A program made the translations under genes and the position numbers. DNA of 64,000 nt. Source: CAZVWH01 sp964631175 (lineage in GTDB: Bacteria > Planctomycetota > Phycisphaerae > Sedimentisphaerales > Anaerobacaceae). This document shows, one piece after another, positions 34,533 through 43,078 of the stretch (position 1 is the first letter of the stretch; each line of letters begins with the position of its first letter). The stretch covers positions 4,576-68,575 of the forward strand of contig CAZVWH010000003.1 in NCBI GenBank assembly GCA_964631175.1, read 5' to 3'. A model generated the notes under the pieces. That model was not told the origin of the DNA. It did no database searches and saw only the letters and a list, made by a program, of their open reading frames with translations.

Positions 34533-35823
34533 ATTGAGAGGTGGCTCTCGAAGTCGGCCCGGCGTGGTGCTGCTGATAACATTGGTGCTGCTGGTGGTGC
34601 TGGCTACGCTTGGTTATACTTTGAGCAATCGCGTTGCCGCTCAACGTCACCGTCAGCAGTACATCATAGATTACAGCCAGGCCCGCTATGCCTGCGACTC
34701 GGCTGTAAAATATGCGCTTGACACGGTGCAAGACCTCGCCCCCCAACTGATTAGCCGACCGAACGAGCCGGATTTTTCCGATTTGTTTGTCCTAAGCGAG
34801 GTTGAGTACAAGCAGATTTTAGGTTGGGATACCGCCGAAACGAAGAATAAAATTAAAGGCATAAAAGACATTAGTAACATCAATGACATCGACAAGTTCA
34901 GTGACGGCAATGATCCTAATATTGATGGCATTGAAACTGCCGAGTTCAATGAAACCGGTTTGATGACTATAAGAGGACCGTACGGCCCGCCCTGGCCGTT
35001 TGTGACCGAGCCGGTGGAATTTGAGATCGCCTCTGCCACGGTCAAGATTGAAATTGAGGACGAAAATGCAAAATATCCTGTCGGCTGGTTGTTTTTAGAT
35101 GACGATGAAAACCGGCGTGAAGTGACAGCGGGATTTCAAACATTCTGCGAATGGATGGGATTGGAAAATGAGCTGGTTGATTCAATAAAAAGCCAGGTAC
35201 GGCAAATAAGCGATATTAAACCCTTTCAAATTGAATTTAAACCGATAAAGCAGACTATAACAAGGCCGGCAACAAGAAGAACGCCAACCAGCAAGACAAA
35301 AACAGGCAAAAGAACCGTCCAGAGAACTTACCGACCCAGGGTGATTAAAAAAACTATATCTGTCTCCGACCAGATAGACATACAGAACAAGGATTTTGCA
35401 AAGCTCTTTCACAGCTCGCTGCTTGATGTGGAAGCCTTTTCCAAACCGTACATAGAAGGCCGAAAAGAATCGGCTCTAAAGTATATGGGACTATGGGCTT
35501 CGAGTAAGGTCAATATCAATACCGCTCCGCGACACGTTTTAGAAGCAGCTTTTGCTTTTGGCGGCCTCTCAGAGGCCTCTGAAATCGCTGAAAGAATAAT
35601 ACAGCTAAGACGCATAGGTCCGTTTACCGATATAGAAGATTTGAAGGCAGAGCTGGCCAAGTATTCTAATGCGATTAGTAAGTGTGAAAACTATATAACA
35701 ACTACCAGCAGTTTTTTCACGATAAAAATAACTGCAATAAGCGGTGTGGCAAAGGCGACAGCGACTATTGCGATAACAAAAGACGGAGATAAGGTAAAGC
35801 AAGCTGCCGTGATTTCCGGTTAA
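34504..35823 (+). CDS. gspK: Minor pseudopilin GspK
   Basis: A 439-residue protein from GTG 34504 (VSKENLKPAELRGG); the longer frame to 34444 lies inside gspJ. The hydrophobic helix RPGVVLLITLVLLVVLATLG is followed by a large domain. Typical of GspK, the helix lacks Glu at +5, and the C-terminal part has helix-hairpin-helix-like repeats: INTAPRHVLEAAFAFGGLSE and IGPFTDIEDLKAELAKY. A basic Pro/Thr-rich insert (TRPATRRTPTSKTKTGK) lies at about 255-295. GspK caps the pseudopilus. Confidence 0.88.
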   Translation: MSKENLKPAELRGGSRSRPGVVLLITLVLLVVLATLGYTLSNRVAAQRHRQQYIIDYSQARYACDSAVKYALDTVQDLAPQLISRPNEPDFSDLFVLSEVEYKQILGWDTAETKNKIKGIKDISNINDIDKFSDGNDPNIDGIETAEFNETGLMTIRGPYGPPWPFVTEPVEFEIASATVKIEIEDENAKYPVGWLFLDDDENRREVTAGFQTFCEWMGLENELVDSIKSQVRQISDIKPFQIEFKPIKQTITRPATRRTPTSKTKTGKRTVQRTYRPRVIKKTISVSDQIDIQNKDFAKLFHSSLLDVEAFSKPYIEGRKESALKYMGLWASSKVNINTAPRHVLEAAFAFGGLSEASEIAERIIQLRRIGPFTDIEDLKAELAKYSNAISKCENYITTTSSFFTIKITAISGVAKATATIAITKDGDKVKQAAVISG

Positions 35824-35851
35824 CAGATGAGCCTTTAGGAGTTTTTTCGAA

Positions 35852-37321
35852 GTGGAAGCTCGGAACTATTTGGGAATTTACATAAGCAAGGACAAGGCGA
35901 CCATAGTCTGCATCGGCTCCGGTGCCGGCAAGAGAAATATCTTAGGCTGTTTTAGCGTTTCTGCTGAACAAGAGGAGCAAAATCAGCAGCAAACATTGGC
36001 GGCTCTTATAGCCCACGGTTGTGCTGAGAGGAAGATAAAATTCTCCGAAGTTGCTGTGGCTCTGGATTGTGCGATGTTTATGCAGCACAATATGCACAGC
36101 GAATTTAGCAGTCCAAAACAGATCGCTGCAACAATTAGATTTGATACAGAAGAGGCTCTGGCCACAGACATAAGCAATGTCGCAATGGCTTTTCAGATAA
36201 ACTCAAGCGAAGAAGCCGGCTCGGGGCTAACCGTCTTTACCGCTAACCGGAAAATACTATCGGATATTCTTTCTGCTGTGCAAAGTAATAATATTGATCC
36301 TATAACTATAGAGCCTGATGTTAATTCCTTATCAAGATTTATTTGTCAGAATATAAAGCTGCCCGAATCTCAGGATGGCACGACTTTATTCGGATTGCTT
36401 TCCAGCCGTCGCGGATATTTTGTAAACTACTGTAAATCGCAAAAGACATCCGCAATGAGGACATTCTTAATCGGCTCGGCACAAAATAGAAACGAGCTGC
36501 TTGCAAGAGAAACACTTATAACGGCTAATTTGCCTGAACTCAGCGAGCGAACAAATCATCTAAAAGTTTTCGACTCAATAAGCTCAGTTAGCCATTCCGC
36601 CATAGACGCTATTGGCGAGAAGCTGGGCATAGAAGCCGAAAGTATTAGTTTGACTGAGTCTGCCGGCATCGAACCACAGGTTCTGGCCGATTGTGATGAC
36701 CCTGTCGATTTTGCAATTGCATACGGGGCGGCTTTAGCTCATCTGGAAAAGGCACAAAGCACAAATTTCCGCAATGATTTTATGCCCTATCAGGGCAAAA
36801 AGGTGCGAAAGCAAAAAGCACTTAAGTTTCTAAGTGTTTCTGTTGCCGTTCTGCTGTTTGCACTCGGTTTGTACTTTCAGGCTCAGTTATTGAAGGTGAA
36901 CGGTAATCGAACCTCGCTAAGAGACAAGCTTGCGCCGCAGTATTTAGCGGTTATGCCGGGAAGCAAACAGTTACCCGACAGATTTTCGGAAGCTGTGAGA
37001 AAACTTGGCAGTGAATTGAGGCGTATCAGTGACGTTAAAAGCGGCCTGATTAGCATTAGAGGAGAGAAGTCCATATCCTCAAAGCTAACTTTGGTGCTTG
37101 AGGCGCTTAATAAATGTGCGGCACAGACGGACTTGAATGTGGATTCGATCTCTATTACTTCCTCTTCTATCAGCATAGCCGGCGACACCTCCAGTGCAAT
37201 CAGTACGCAGAAGTTGCGCGCAGCGCTCATGGGGAAAAAGCTGGGCAACTTACAGGAGCGTATTTCACCGGCGAAAAGTGGGCGTAATAATTTCAGCATA
37301 ACGATTACACCGGAGAAATAG
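35852..37321 (+). CDS. gspL: GspL/PilM-like actin-fold protein
   Basis: A 489-residue protein with a GTG start and AGGAG ten bases before it. The cytoplasmic part has an actin-like fold (YLGIYISKDKATIVCIG, VAVALDCAMFMQH, VEPD-like ITIEPDVNSLSRFI, AIAYGAALAHLEKA). A single transmembrane helix at about 327-347 (ALKFLSVSVAVLLFALGLYFQ) leads to a PilN-like periplasmic domain. This is the GspL layout, which links GspE to the inner-membrane ring. The symbol is by position and architecture. Confidence 0.8.
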   Translation: MEARNYLGIYISKDKATIVCIGSGAGKRNILGCFSVSAEQEEQNQQQTLAALIAHGCAERKIKFSEVAVALDCAMFMQHNMHSEFSSPKQIAATIRFDTEEALATDISNVAMAFQINSSEEAGSGLTVFTANRKILSDILSAVQSNNIDPITIEPDVNSLSRFICQNIKLPESQDGTTLFGLLSSRRGYFVNYCKSQKTSAMRTFLIGSAQNRNELLARETLITANLPELSERTNHLKVFDSISSVSHSAIDAIGEKLGIEAESISLTESAGIEPQVLADCDDPVDFAIAYGAALAHLEKAQSTNFRNDFMPYQGKKVRKQKALKFLSVSVAVLLFALGLYFQAQLLKVNGNRTSLRDKLAPQYLAVMPGSKQLPDRFSEAVRKLGSELRRISDVKSGLISIRGEKSISSKLTLVLEALNKCAAQTDLNVDSISITSSSISIAGDTSSAISTQKLRAALMGKKLGNLQERISPAKSGRNNFSITITPEK

Positions 37322-37336
37322 TTAAGGGACCGGCTA

Positions 37337-37834
37337 ATGAAAGCCTTGTTAAAAAATCCTATTTTATACTACATACTCGTACCCGTCATAATAGCACTAT
37401 GGCCTTTATTGGTCTGGGCGGTATATTTACCTGAAACGGAACGCAACTTAAATAGCGATATAGACCAATATAAAAGGTCCCAAAAGAGTATAGAAGGCAT
37501 CTTAAGCCTTGACGCTGACCGACTTCAGTTGGCTGATGCCAAGACAGGTGCCGCTGAGTTTGATTATTTCAATGAAATTTATAGGATTGCATCTCAGTCT
37601 GGAATACCGCAGGCCAAGTGCAAGCTCAGTTCGGGAATTATTATACCTGGTGAGCAGAAAAGCCAAAGTGCCAAGGTAAGCTTCGACGACGTGGATATAG
37701 AAAAATTCGCCAAATTTCTTTCTGCTATCCAGCTTCGCTGGGCAAATCTGCAGTGTACGAGGATAAGACTGAGCAGAAATAAAAGCCTACCCGATAGCTG
37801 GGATGTAGATTTGGACTTCAAATATTACTACTAA
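37337..37834 (+). CDS. gspM: GspM-like protein of the secretion platform
   Basis: A 165-residue bitopic protein with one N-terminal transmembrane segment (LYYILVPVIIALWPLLVWAVYL, about 9-30), a short coiled coil and a ferredoxin-like periplasmic domain (AKVSFDDVDIEKFAKFLSAI, DLDFKYYY). This is the GspM/PilO pattern. It is the last gene of the operon, 15 bases after gspL. The assignment relies on context and shape rather than strong sequence identity. Confidence 0.7.
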   Translation: MKALLKNPILYYILVPVIIALWPLLVWAVYLPETERNLNSDIDQYKRSQKSIEGILSLDADRLQLADAKTGAAEFDYFNEIYRIASQSGIPQAKCKLSSGIIIPGEQKSQSAKVSFDDVDIEKFAKFLSAIQLRWANLQCTRIRLSRNKSLPDSWDVDLDFKYYY

Positions 37835-38066
37835 AAAAAGCTAATCCTGCTACCGACCGACTTTTTAAGCAACTGTTCTTTCATTTCGATCGAGGCTAAA
37901 CGGCGGTACATAGTGAATACTTGGTAAAATCGCATCTCATATAATTTACGCTGTAGACATATCCTTCAGAAATTAAACTCTTGCGAAAACTGGAAATTTC
38001 CTTAACATAGGATAAGACTGTTCAGAGTTTTTTGGTTGCTTCAAATCGTTTTTATAATGAGGGTAT

Positions 38067-39140
38067 ATGCAAGAAACAAAAGTAAATCAACAAACGTTCT
38101 GGCCAGAGATTGCTCACAAATTTCCTTCGACTCGCTATCAGGGTAGTAAATCAAAGCTGGTTGACTGGATTTGGGAGCAAATCTCAACTTTGAACTTCAC
38201 AACCTCTTTAGACGCTTTCGGCGGCACTGGTGCAGTAGCTTATCGGATGAAGCAAATGGGTAAGCAGGTTACATATAATGACTTGCTTCTTTTCAATTAT
38301 TACATTGGTAAAGCACTTATCGAGAACAAACGTACTCATCTTAGCCGCGAAGAAGTGGACTGGCTTCTCCAGAAGCACGCACATATTGTATATCCTTCTT
38401 TTGTACAAAACACTTTTTCTGAGATTTACTTCACTGATGAGGAGAATACCTGGATAGACCAAACGATTACCAACATCCGTCAACTTCGCGATCCTTATAA
38501 GTTTGCGCTTGCATTCTTCGCTCTGTGCCAGGCTTGTATCGTTAAGCGACCCTATAACCTGTTCCACAGAAAGAATCTCTATATGCGACTCGCAGAGGTC
38601 AACCGCTCATTTGGAAACAAGGTCACTTGGGACAGACCTTTTGATGATTGGTTTCGGATCTTCGCCAGAGAAGCAAACAGTGCATTGTTCGACAACAGCC
38701 AACCGAATCGTGCCCTAAACTGTGATGCTGTTGATGTACCCGGTGAATATGATCTCGTATATATAGATACTCCTTACATTTCTGAGCAAGGTGTAGCAGT
38801 TGATTATCTTTCCTTTTACCACTTCTTAGAAGGATTAACTATGTACGATGATTGGGGCAATCAAATAGACCGTAGATCGAAGCACCATCGTTTGAAACCA
38901 CGGCTAAGTGATTGGAATGACAAGAAAAGAATTCACAGTGCCTTTAATCACCTTTTTGAAAGATTTCAGAATAGCATTATTGTTGTGTCCTATCGAAGTG
39001 ATGGCATCCCTTCCGAGCAACAACTATTGTCTTTGCTTGAGAAATACAAGCGTGATGTTCGCATTGAGCATTTTGGCCAGTACAAATACGTTTTATCAAC
39101 CAATTCTGAATCCAAGGAGCTTCTTCTGATTGGTACGTAG
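38067..39140 (+). CDS. Adenine-specific DNA methyltransferase, D12 class (type II, EcoRV-like system)
   Basis: A 357-residue enzyme that would methylate an adenine of the site cut by the neighbouring endonuclease. Motif I is LDAFGGTGAVAYRMKQ near residue 49, the adenine-N6 motif IV is DTPY at 234-237 (usually DPPY), and TRYQGSKSKLVDWIWEQI near 22 is the D12 motif X. GAGGG lies just before the ATG. The endonuclease gene follows 21 bases later on the same strand. This AT-richer pair replaces the house style of the flanking operons and is probably transferred. Confidence 0.88.
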   Translation: MQETKVNQQTFWPEIAHKFPSTRYQGSKSKLVDWIWEQISTLNFTTSLDAFGGTGAVAYRMKQMGKQVTYNDLLLFNYYIGKALIENKRTHLSREEVDWLLQKHAHIVYPSFVQNTFSEIYFTDEENTWIDQTITNIRQLRDPYKFALAFFALCQACIVKRPYNLFHRKNLYMRLAEVNRSFGNKVTWDRPFDDWFRIFAREANSALFDNSQPNRALNCDAVDVPGEYDLVYIDTPYISEQGVAVDYLSFYHFLEGLTMYDDWGNQIDRRSKHHRLKPRLSDWNDKKRIHSAFNHLFERFQNSIIVVSYRSDGIPSEQQLLSLLEKYKRDVRIEHFGQYKYVLSTNSESKELLLIGT

Positions 39141-39161
39141 GGTCTAATAAGTGGAGAAACG

Positions 39162-39959
39162 ATGACCATAGACAGTGTAAGCGATTTCCAAAAAAGACTA
39201 TTGGCACACTTCGAGAATTTCAAGCTTATTCTTGCTACGGACTCCGGTGATTGGCTGATAAAAGGATTCATTGATGTTTACCGAAACATTTATACAATCT
39301 CAGTAGATACTAAAGTTGTTTCCAAGATCATTGAGTTGATGCTCTTTCCAGTTATCTCAGAATTTGCAACTAAGAACAATTACACAATGGTTTTAGCTGA
39401 GTACCAGAACCATTATCCAGATATCAGTTTCATATCAACTGATGGAGCGAAAATTGCGCTTGATCTGAAAAGCACATATCGGGTTAATCCTGAGACCGTA
39501 AACGGTTTTACATTGGGGGCCTTTACAGGTTATTTCAGGCAGCGCAAATCCACAAAAAATATCACTTTTCCTTATGCGCAATATGCTGGTCATTTTGTTC
39601 TGGGGATTATTTACAGCAGACGGGAGCAGGTTATCGATGAGCGCCGAATTTATACCCTTGACGATCTCCAAGACATCGTTTCGGTGGTAAAAAATTTTGC
39701 TTTCTTGCTTCAAGAGAAGTGGAGGATTGCTAGCGAACGTACGGGTAGTGGAAACACCAAAAATATTGGTTCAGTCACAAAAATTCAAGCATTGATTGAG
39801 GGCAGCGGACAATTTGCTCCATACGGTGAAAAAGTATTTGACGATTATTGGATGAACTACCTAACGAAAGATATGGCACGAGCAATCGACTCATACATAC
39901 CTTATCGAAATATTGAGGAATATTGGAATTGGCGTGAGCGTGCCAGTCGAAACAGATAG
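39162..39959 (+). CDS. EcoRV-like type II restriction endonuclease
   Basis: A 265-residue protein whose whole length follows EcoRV as I remember it. VSKIIELMLFPVISEFATK aligns with the EcoRV helix bearing Glu45. QNHYPDISF holds Asp87 (EcoRV Asp74). KIALDLKSTYR holds Asp101 and Lys103 (EcoRV Asp90 and Lys92). FTLGAFTGYFRQ, NITFPYAQYAGHFVLGIIYSR and the recognition loop GSGNTKNIGS at about 194-203 also match. Conservation of the loop predicts cutting at GATATC; this is inference. GGAG precedes the ATG. Protection comes from the methyltransferase upstream. Confidence 0.88.
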   Translation: MTIDSVSDFQKRLLAHFENFKLILATDSGDWLIKGFIDVYRNIYTISVDTKVVSKIIELMLFPVISEFATKNNYTMVLAEYQNHYPDISFISTDGAKIALDLKSTYRVNPETVNGFTLGAFTGYFRQRKSTKNITFPYAQYAGHFVLGIIYSRREQVIDERRIYTLDDLQDIVSVVKNFAFLLQEKWRIASERTGSGNTKNIGSVTKIQALIEGSGQFAPYGEKVFDDYWMNYLTKDMARAIDSYIPYRNIEEYWNWRERASRNR

Positions 39960-40347
39960 AGCAACTGGCTCAAAATATGGTAAACGTACCGAAGGCATGC
40001 CCCCACATTCTCGGACGCTAAGCTGCTAAAATCAAGTGATATTTTGTTTGGCAACTACTATATATAGTATATTGCCTAACTTGCCCAAATAGGCTTTGAG
40101 GGTTGTTCGTTTTTTTTCCTGATATAAGATTGTAGTGCTCCAAAAGCAGATTTTTCAATACTAATCGGCAGTATTTTATCGCAAGTGGCTGTATTCTAAG
40201 CCATTGTGAACAGCCAAGCAAAAAGTTAAGTTTTCTAAAGTTTTGTAAGCGCTTCTGTCGATATCAATACTGCGAATTTGTTTTGGGCCTCCGAAGGGAT
40301 TTGCGAGGCATACAACATATAGTGGTTATAAGGGCTCAGACGAAAAT
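39960..40347. other. Gene-free stretch after the restriction-modification pair
   Basis: About 390 bases, AT-rich, with a short palindrome ACTATATATAGT (40058-40069) and no convincing gene. A 67-codon minus-strand frame (40018-40221) has no ribosome site and no family I recognise. The region may mark the right edge of the transferred segment. Confidence 0.45.
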
Positions 40348-40671
40348 ATGGATGATTTCGTTTGTAGCTTATTCCGTAAGGTCATTGAGATGCCAGATTC
40401 CAATAATAATGGCCGTTTAGAAGACTATGATCGGCAGATCGAACCTGTCAATGATGTTATGGCTCCAGATGAGGATTTCACCATGGAGCAAATCCTTGAC
40501 AATATCAACAATACGCCCCTTGGGCAGGTATTGAAAAAAATTGCGATGCTGCCGGAAATTCGCAAAGAAAAGGTCCTTCGTGTTCGCAGGCAGCTTACCG
40601 AAGGAAAGTACGACTTGAGTACGCGATTGGATGTCGCTCTCGATAAGGTCCTTGAGGACCTCACCGCTTAA
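40348..40671 (+). CDS. FlgM-like anti-sigma-28 protein (putative)
   Basis: A 107-residue protein whose last 50 residues (IAMLPEIRKEKVLRVRRQLTEGKYDLSTRLDVALDKVLEDL) match the FlgM C-terminal helix pair, with the typical R-x-x-L-x-x-G-x-Y motif. FlgM binds the flagellar sigma factor FliA. No flagellar or FliA gene lies nearby. An ATG at 40390 (MPDSNNNGRLEDYD) is an equally possible start. If it is genuine FlgM, the organism makes flagella during part of its life cycle, as many planctomycetes do. Confidence 0.68.
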   Translation: MDDFVCSLFRKVIEMPDSNNNGRLEDYDRQIEPVNDVMAPDEDFTMEQILDNINNTPLGQVLKKIAMLPEIRKEKVLRVRRQLTEGKYDLSTRLDVALDKVLEDLTA

Positions 40672-40767
40672 AAGCGGTTTTATCCCTCAAATTACTGCTG
40701 AAACTACCTACTATTTTTATTGCCTTTGCAACCTTGCCAGGTAAGGCCGCAGAAAATCGGAATAATT

Positions 40768-41205
40768 TTAGACTACTTCCGGAATGTCATCGTCGGGCTC
40801 ATCCATTTCTACGGGTTTATAGCCCGGCTGCTTTGATTTTTCAAATTCTTCCTTGAAGGCTTTTATGACATTTTCCTGAATTTTCTTACGGCATTCTGCG
40901 TTAATCGGATGGGCGATGTCGGCGTGCAGCTTCATTCTACCTTTAAAATCTTTCCTTGCTCGATTTTCCTGCAGTGGTTTGCCGCAGTTGTTACAGAATT
41001 TGGCTCTGAGGTGATTTTTGCCTCCGCATTTTTCGCAATGGTCGCTCATTTTTCTCGAAGGCATAGCAACGAAAAGACCGGTAGCGCCTTCAATAACCTT
41101 AATGTCGCGAACCACAAACTCATTATCCATCGTTACGGAGCAAAAAGCCTTTAGCCTGTCATCTTTGTTGTCCACTAATTTGACTCTGACCTCGCTGATT
41201 TCCAT
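40768..41205 (-). CDS. spoVG: SpoVG family RNA/DNA-binding regulator with inserted zinc ribbon
   Basis: A 145-residue protein starting MEISEVRVKLVDNKDDRL; GAGG lies before the ATG at 41205. The SpoVG core is split: residues 1-52 (FVVRDIKVIEGATGLFVAMPS) and about 88-130 (HADIAHPINAECRKKIQENVIKAFKEEF). Between them lie Cys57, Cys60, Cys71 and Cys74 in CEKCGGKNHLRAKFCNNCG, a zinc-ribbon-like insert. The C-terminus is acidic. In Firmicutes and Borrelia SpoVG is a site-specific nucleic-acid-binding regulator. It lies 45 bases downstream of ispE, an order echoing the ispE-purR-spoVG region of Bacillus. Confidence 0.88.
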   Translation of the reverse strand: MEISEVRVKLVDNKDDRLKAFCSVTMDNEFVVRDIKVIEGATGLFVAMPSRKMSDHCEKCGGKNHLRAKFCNNCGKPLQENRARKDFKGRMKLHADIAHPINAECRKKIQENVIKAFKEEFEKSKQPGYKPVEMDEPDDDIPEVV

Positions 41206-41250
41206 TTTTTGCCTCACTCAAAAGTCGGGACCCCGCAAAACGAGGACCCT

Positions 41251-42153
41251 TTACCATCTATTGTTATGCACGATAATGCTTTTGCAGCCAATCTTTTCTT
41301 GAAGCTTACGTTTGTACGCTACTACTTTTTCCTCATCTTTGTTGCAGACGAGACAAAACATTGCTGAACCACTACCACTAAGACACAAAGGTCCGATACC
41401 AAAGGATTCAATTGTATCTTTAAGTTCAGCCAGCTCTTTTGCCAGGCTAAAACAACTTTTTTGCAACATATTTGCGCACATGTTTACTACTAAATCAATC
41501 CTGTTTTTGCAGATATAGCTGTTTATCTGATTACTGAGCTTATCGTAGAGGGCCGGATTATGCCTGTAGTTGTCATAAACCTTTTTTGTAGAGACACTTA
41601 CGTCTGGTAGTATTAAAAGAGCCAAAAAGTCAAAAATTTTTTCTAATTTTTTAATTTTTTCTCCTTTTCCTTTGCATAGTGCCAACGGCCCATTCAAAAA
41701 GAAAGCCACATCGCTGCCTAATCTTGATGCTAATTTGGCGAGCTGGCGATTTGTAAGTTTTAAATCTAAGTATTTGTTTAGTCCCATAAGGGTCGCTGCG
41801 GCATCGCTGCTGGCTGAGCCAAGCCCAGAGCCGGCAGGGATATTTTTAGTCAAAGTGAGTTTGATGTCGGCTTGTGTCTTGCAGGTCTCGAAAAGTAGCT
41901 CAGCAGCCTGGTAAACGAGATTGTCTTTTCCCTCGGGTGCCCAGCACGGCCCGTGACAGATAAGCTCGATGCCTGCTTCTGGGTTTGGCTCGATGAGAAT
42001 CTCACCGTACCAGTTGATTTTGGTCATTACGGTTTCTATTTCGTGAAAGCCGTCGGGCCGTTTGCCGGCTATAAGCAGAGATAGATTTATCTTGGCAGGT
42101 GCACGGACGAATAATCCATTTCCACGTGTTTCAAACTGCTTTTTATCAACCAT
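41251..42153 (-). CDS. ispE: 4-diphosphocytidyl-2-C-methyl-D-erythritol kinase
   Basis: A 300-residue GHMP kinase of the methylerythritol phosphate isoprenoid pathway; it phosphorylates the 2-hydroxyl of CDP-ME. The start is ATG 42153 (MVDKKQFETRGNGLFV); the frame upstream runs through a word repeat (42157-42196). Landmarks are APAKINLSLLIAGKRPDGFHE near residue 18, the ATP motif NIPAGSGLGSASSDAAATL near 97 and the C-terminal GPLCLSGSGSAMFCLV. It is followed by spoVG. Confidence 0.92.
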   Translation of the reverse strand: MVDKKQFETRGNGLFVRAPAKINLSLLIAGKRPDGFHEIETVMTKINWYGEILIEPNPEAGIELICHGPCWAPEGKDNLVYQAAELLFETCKTQADIKLTLTKNIPAGSGLGSASSDAAATLMGLNKYLDLKLTNRQLAKLASRLGSDVAFFLNGPLALCKGKGEKIKKLEKIFDFLALLILPDVSVSTKKVYDNYRHNPALYDKLSNQINSYICKNRIDLVVNMCANMLQKSCFSLAKELAELKDTIESFGIGPLCLSGSGSAMFCLVCNKDEEKVVAYKRKLQEKIGCKSIIVHNNRW

Positions 42154-42353
42154 ATACTCGTATCTCGTTAAGCGTGATGCGTATCTCGTAAAGTAACAAT
42201 TTTGCTCATTGACATTATAGCAGGCCCTTCTTATCCTGAACACGAAAATTGGCCACAGAGGGCACAGAGTTCACAGAGAAAAGTATATAAAGATACTCGA
42301 TACTGGATGCTTGATACTCGAATGAGGGGTGCATTTTGCGTAGTTGAGAAATA

Positions 42354-42387
42354 ATGTTTAGCCCCCCGATTTATTCGGGGGGTTTTT
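42354..42387. repeat. GCTAAATATT-family hairpin upstream of the tandem repeat
   Basis: TGTTTAGCCCCCCGATTTATTCGGGGGGTTTTTA: an 8-base stem (CCCCCCGA-type) with an AT loop and the conserved TTTAGC flank. The TTTTT on its right side would also let it work as a plus-strand terminator. Confidence 0.7.
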
Positions 42388-42412
42388 ACCCTCGTAATGA
42401 TGGATCAGATTT

Positions 42413-43078
42413 ATGGACGAATCGAAGTGTCATTATCGTCACCTCGAAGTGTCATTATCGTCACCCCGAGCGCAGTCGAGGGGTCTTTTAAAAGATTTTA
42501 TCAGATTCCTCGACCCGCCTACGACGGGCTCGGAATGACGATGTCGAAGCGGGTAGGACTGAAAATACGTAGGGTAGGGTGGGGCTTGCCCCACCATTAC
42601 ATTATTGNNNNNNNNNNNNNNNNNNNNNNNNNNNNNNNNNNNNNNNNNNNNNNNNNNNNNNNNNNNNNNNNNNNNNNNNNNNNNNNNNNNNNNNNNNNNN
42701 NNNNNNNGTAGGACTGAAAATACGTAGGGTAGGGTGGGGCTTGCCCCACCATTACATTATTGGTAATCCATTGAGGCGGAACGGTGGGCTGAAGCCCACC
42801 CTACCTGAGAAATGAATCCGATAGGATAAATTTATGGACGAATCGAAGTGTCATTATCGTCACCCCGAGCGCAGTCGAGGGGTCTTTTAAAAGATTTTAT
42901 CAGATTCCTCGACCCGCCTACGACGGGCTCGGAATGACGATGTCGAAGCGGGTAGGACTGAAAATACGTAGGGTAGGGTGGGGCTTGCCCCACCATTACA
43001 TTATTGCAAATCCATTGAGGCGGAACGGTGGGCTGAAGCCCACCCTACCTGAGGAAATGAATTAAATTGGCAAGATTT
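42413..43078. repeat. Large tandem repeat, unit about 245 bases, spanning an assembly gap
   Basis: The unit begins TTTATGGACGAATCGAAG and holds two nested palindromes: CGTCACCCCGAGCGCAG...GGGCTCGGAATGACG and GTAGGGTGGGGCTTGCCCC...GGGCTGAAGCCCACCCTAC. Copies begin at 42413 (with a small internal duplication of TCGAAGTGTCATTATCGTCA) and 42834; a partial copy starts at 42708, after the gap. The next ATGGACGAATCG, at 43079, is the start of the ion-channel gene, so the spacing 42834 to 43079 (245 bases) defines the unit. Confidence 0.82.
42608..42707. other. Assembly gap (100 N)
   Basis: A run of exactly 100 N inside the tandem repeat, so a scaffold placeholder. The sequence on its right repeats the sequence on its left, and the true copy number is unknown. 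Confidence 0.99.

Noticed and set aside
40018..40221. A 67-codon minus-strand frame after the restriction enzyme
   Set aside because: No ribosome site, no recognisable family, AT-rich composition; chance open frame is more likely.
42413..43078. CRISPR array
   Set aside because: The repeats are 245-base contiguous tandem units with no short regular repeats or unique spacers, and no cas genes are present.
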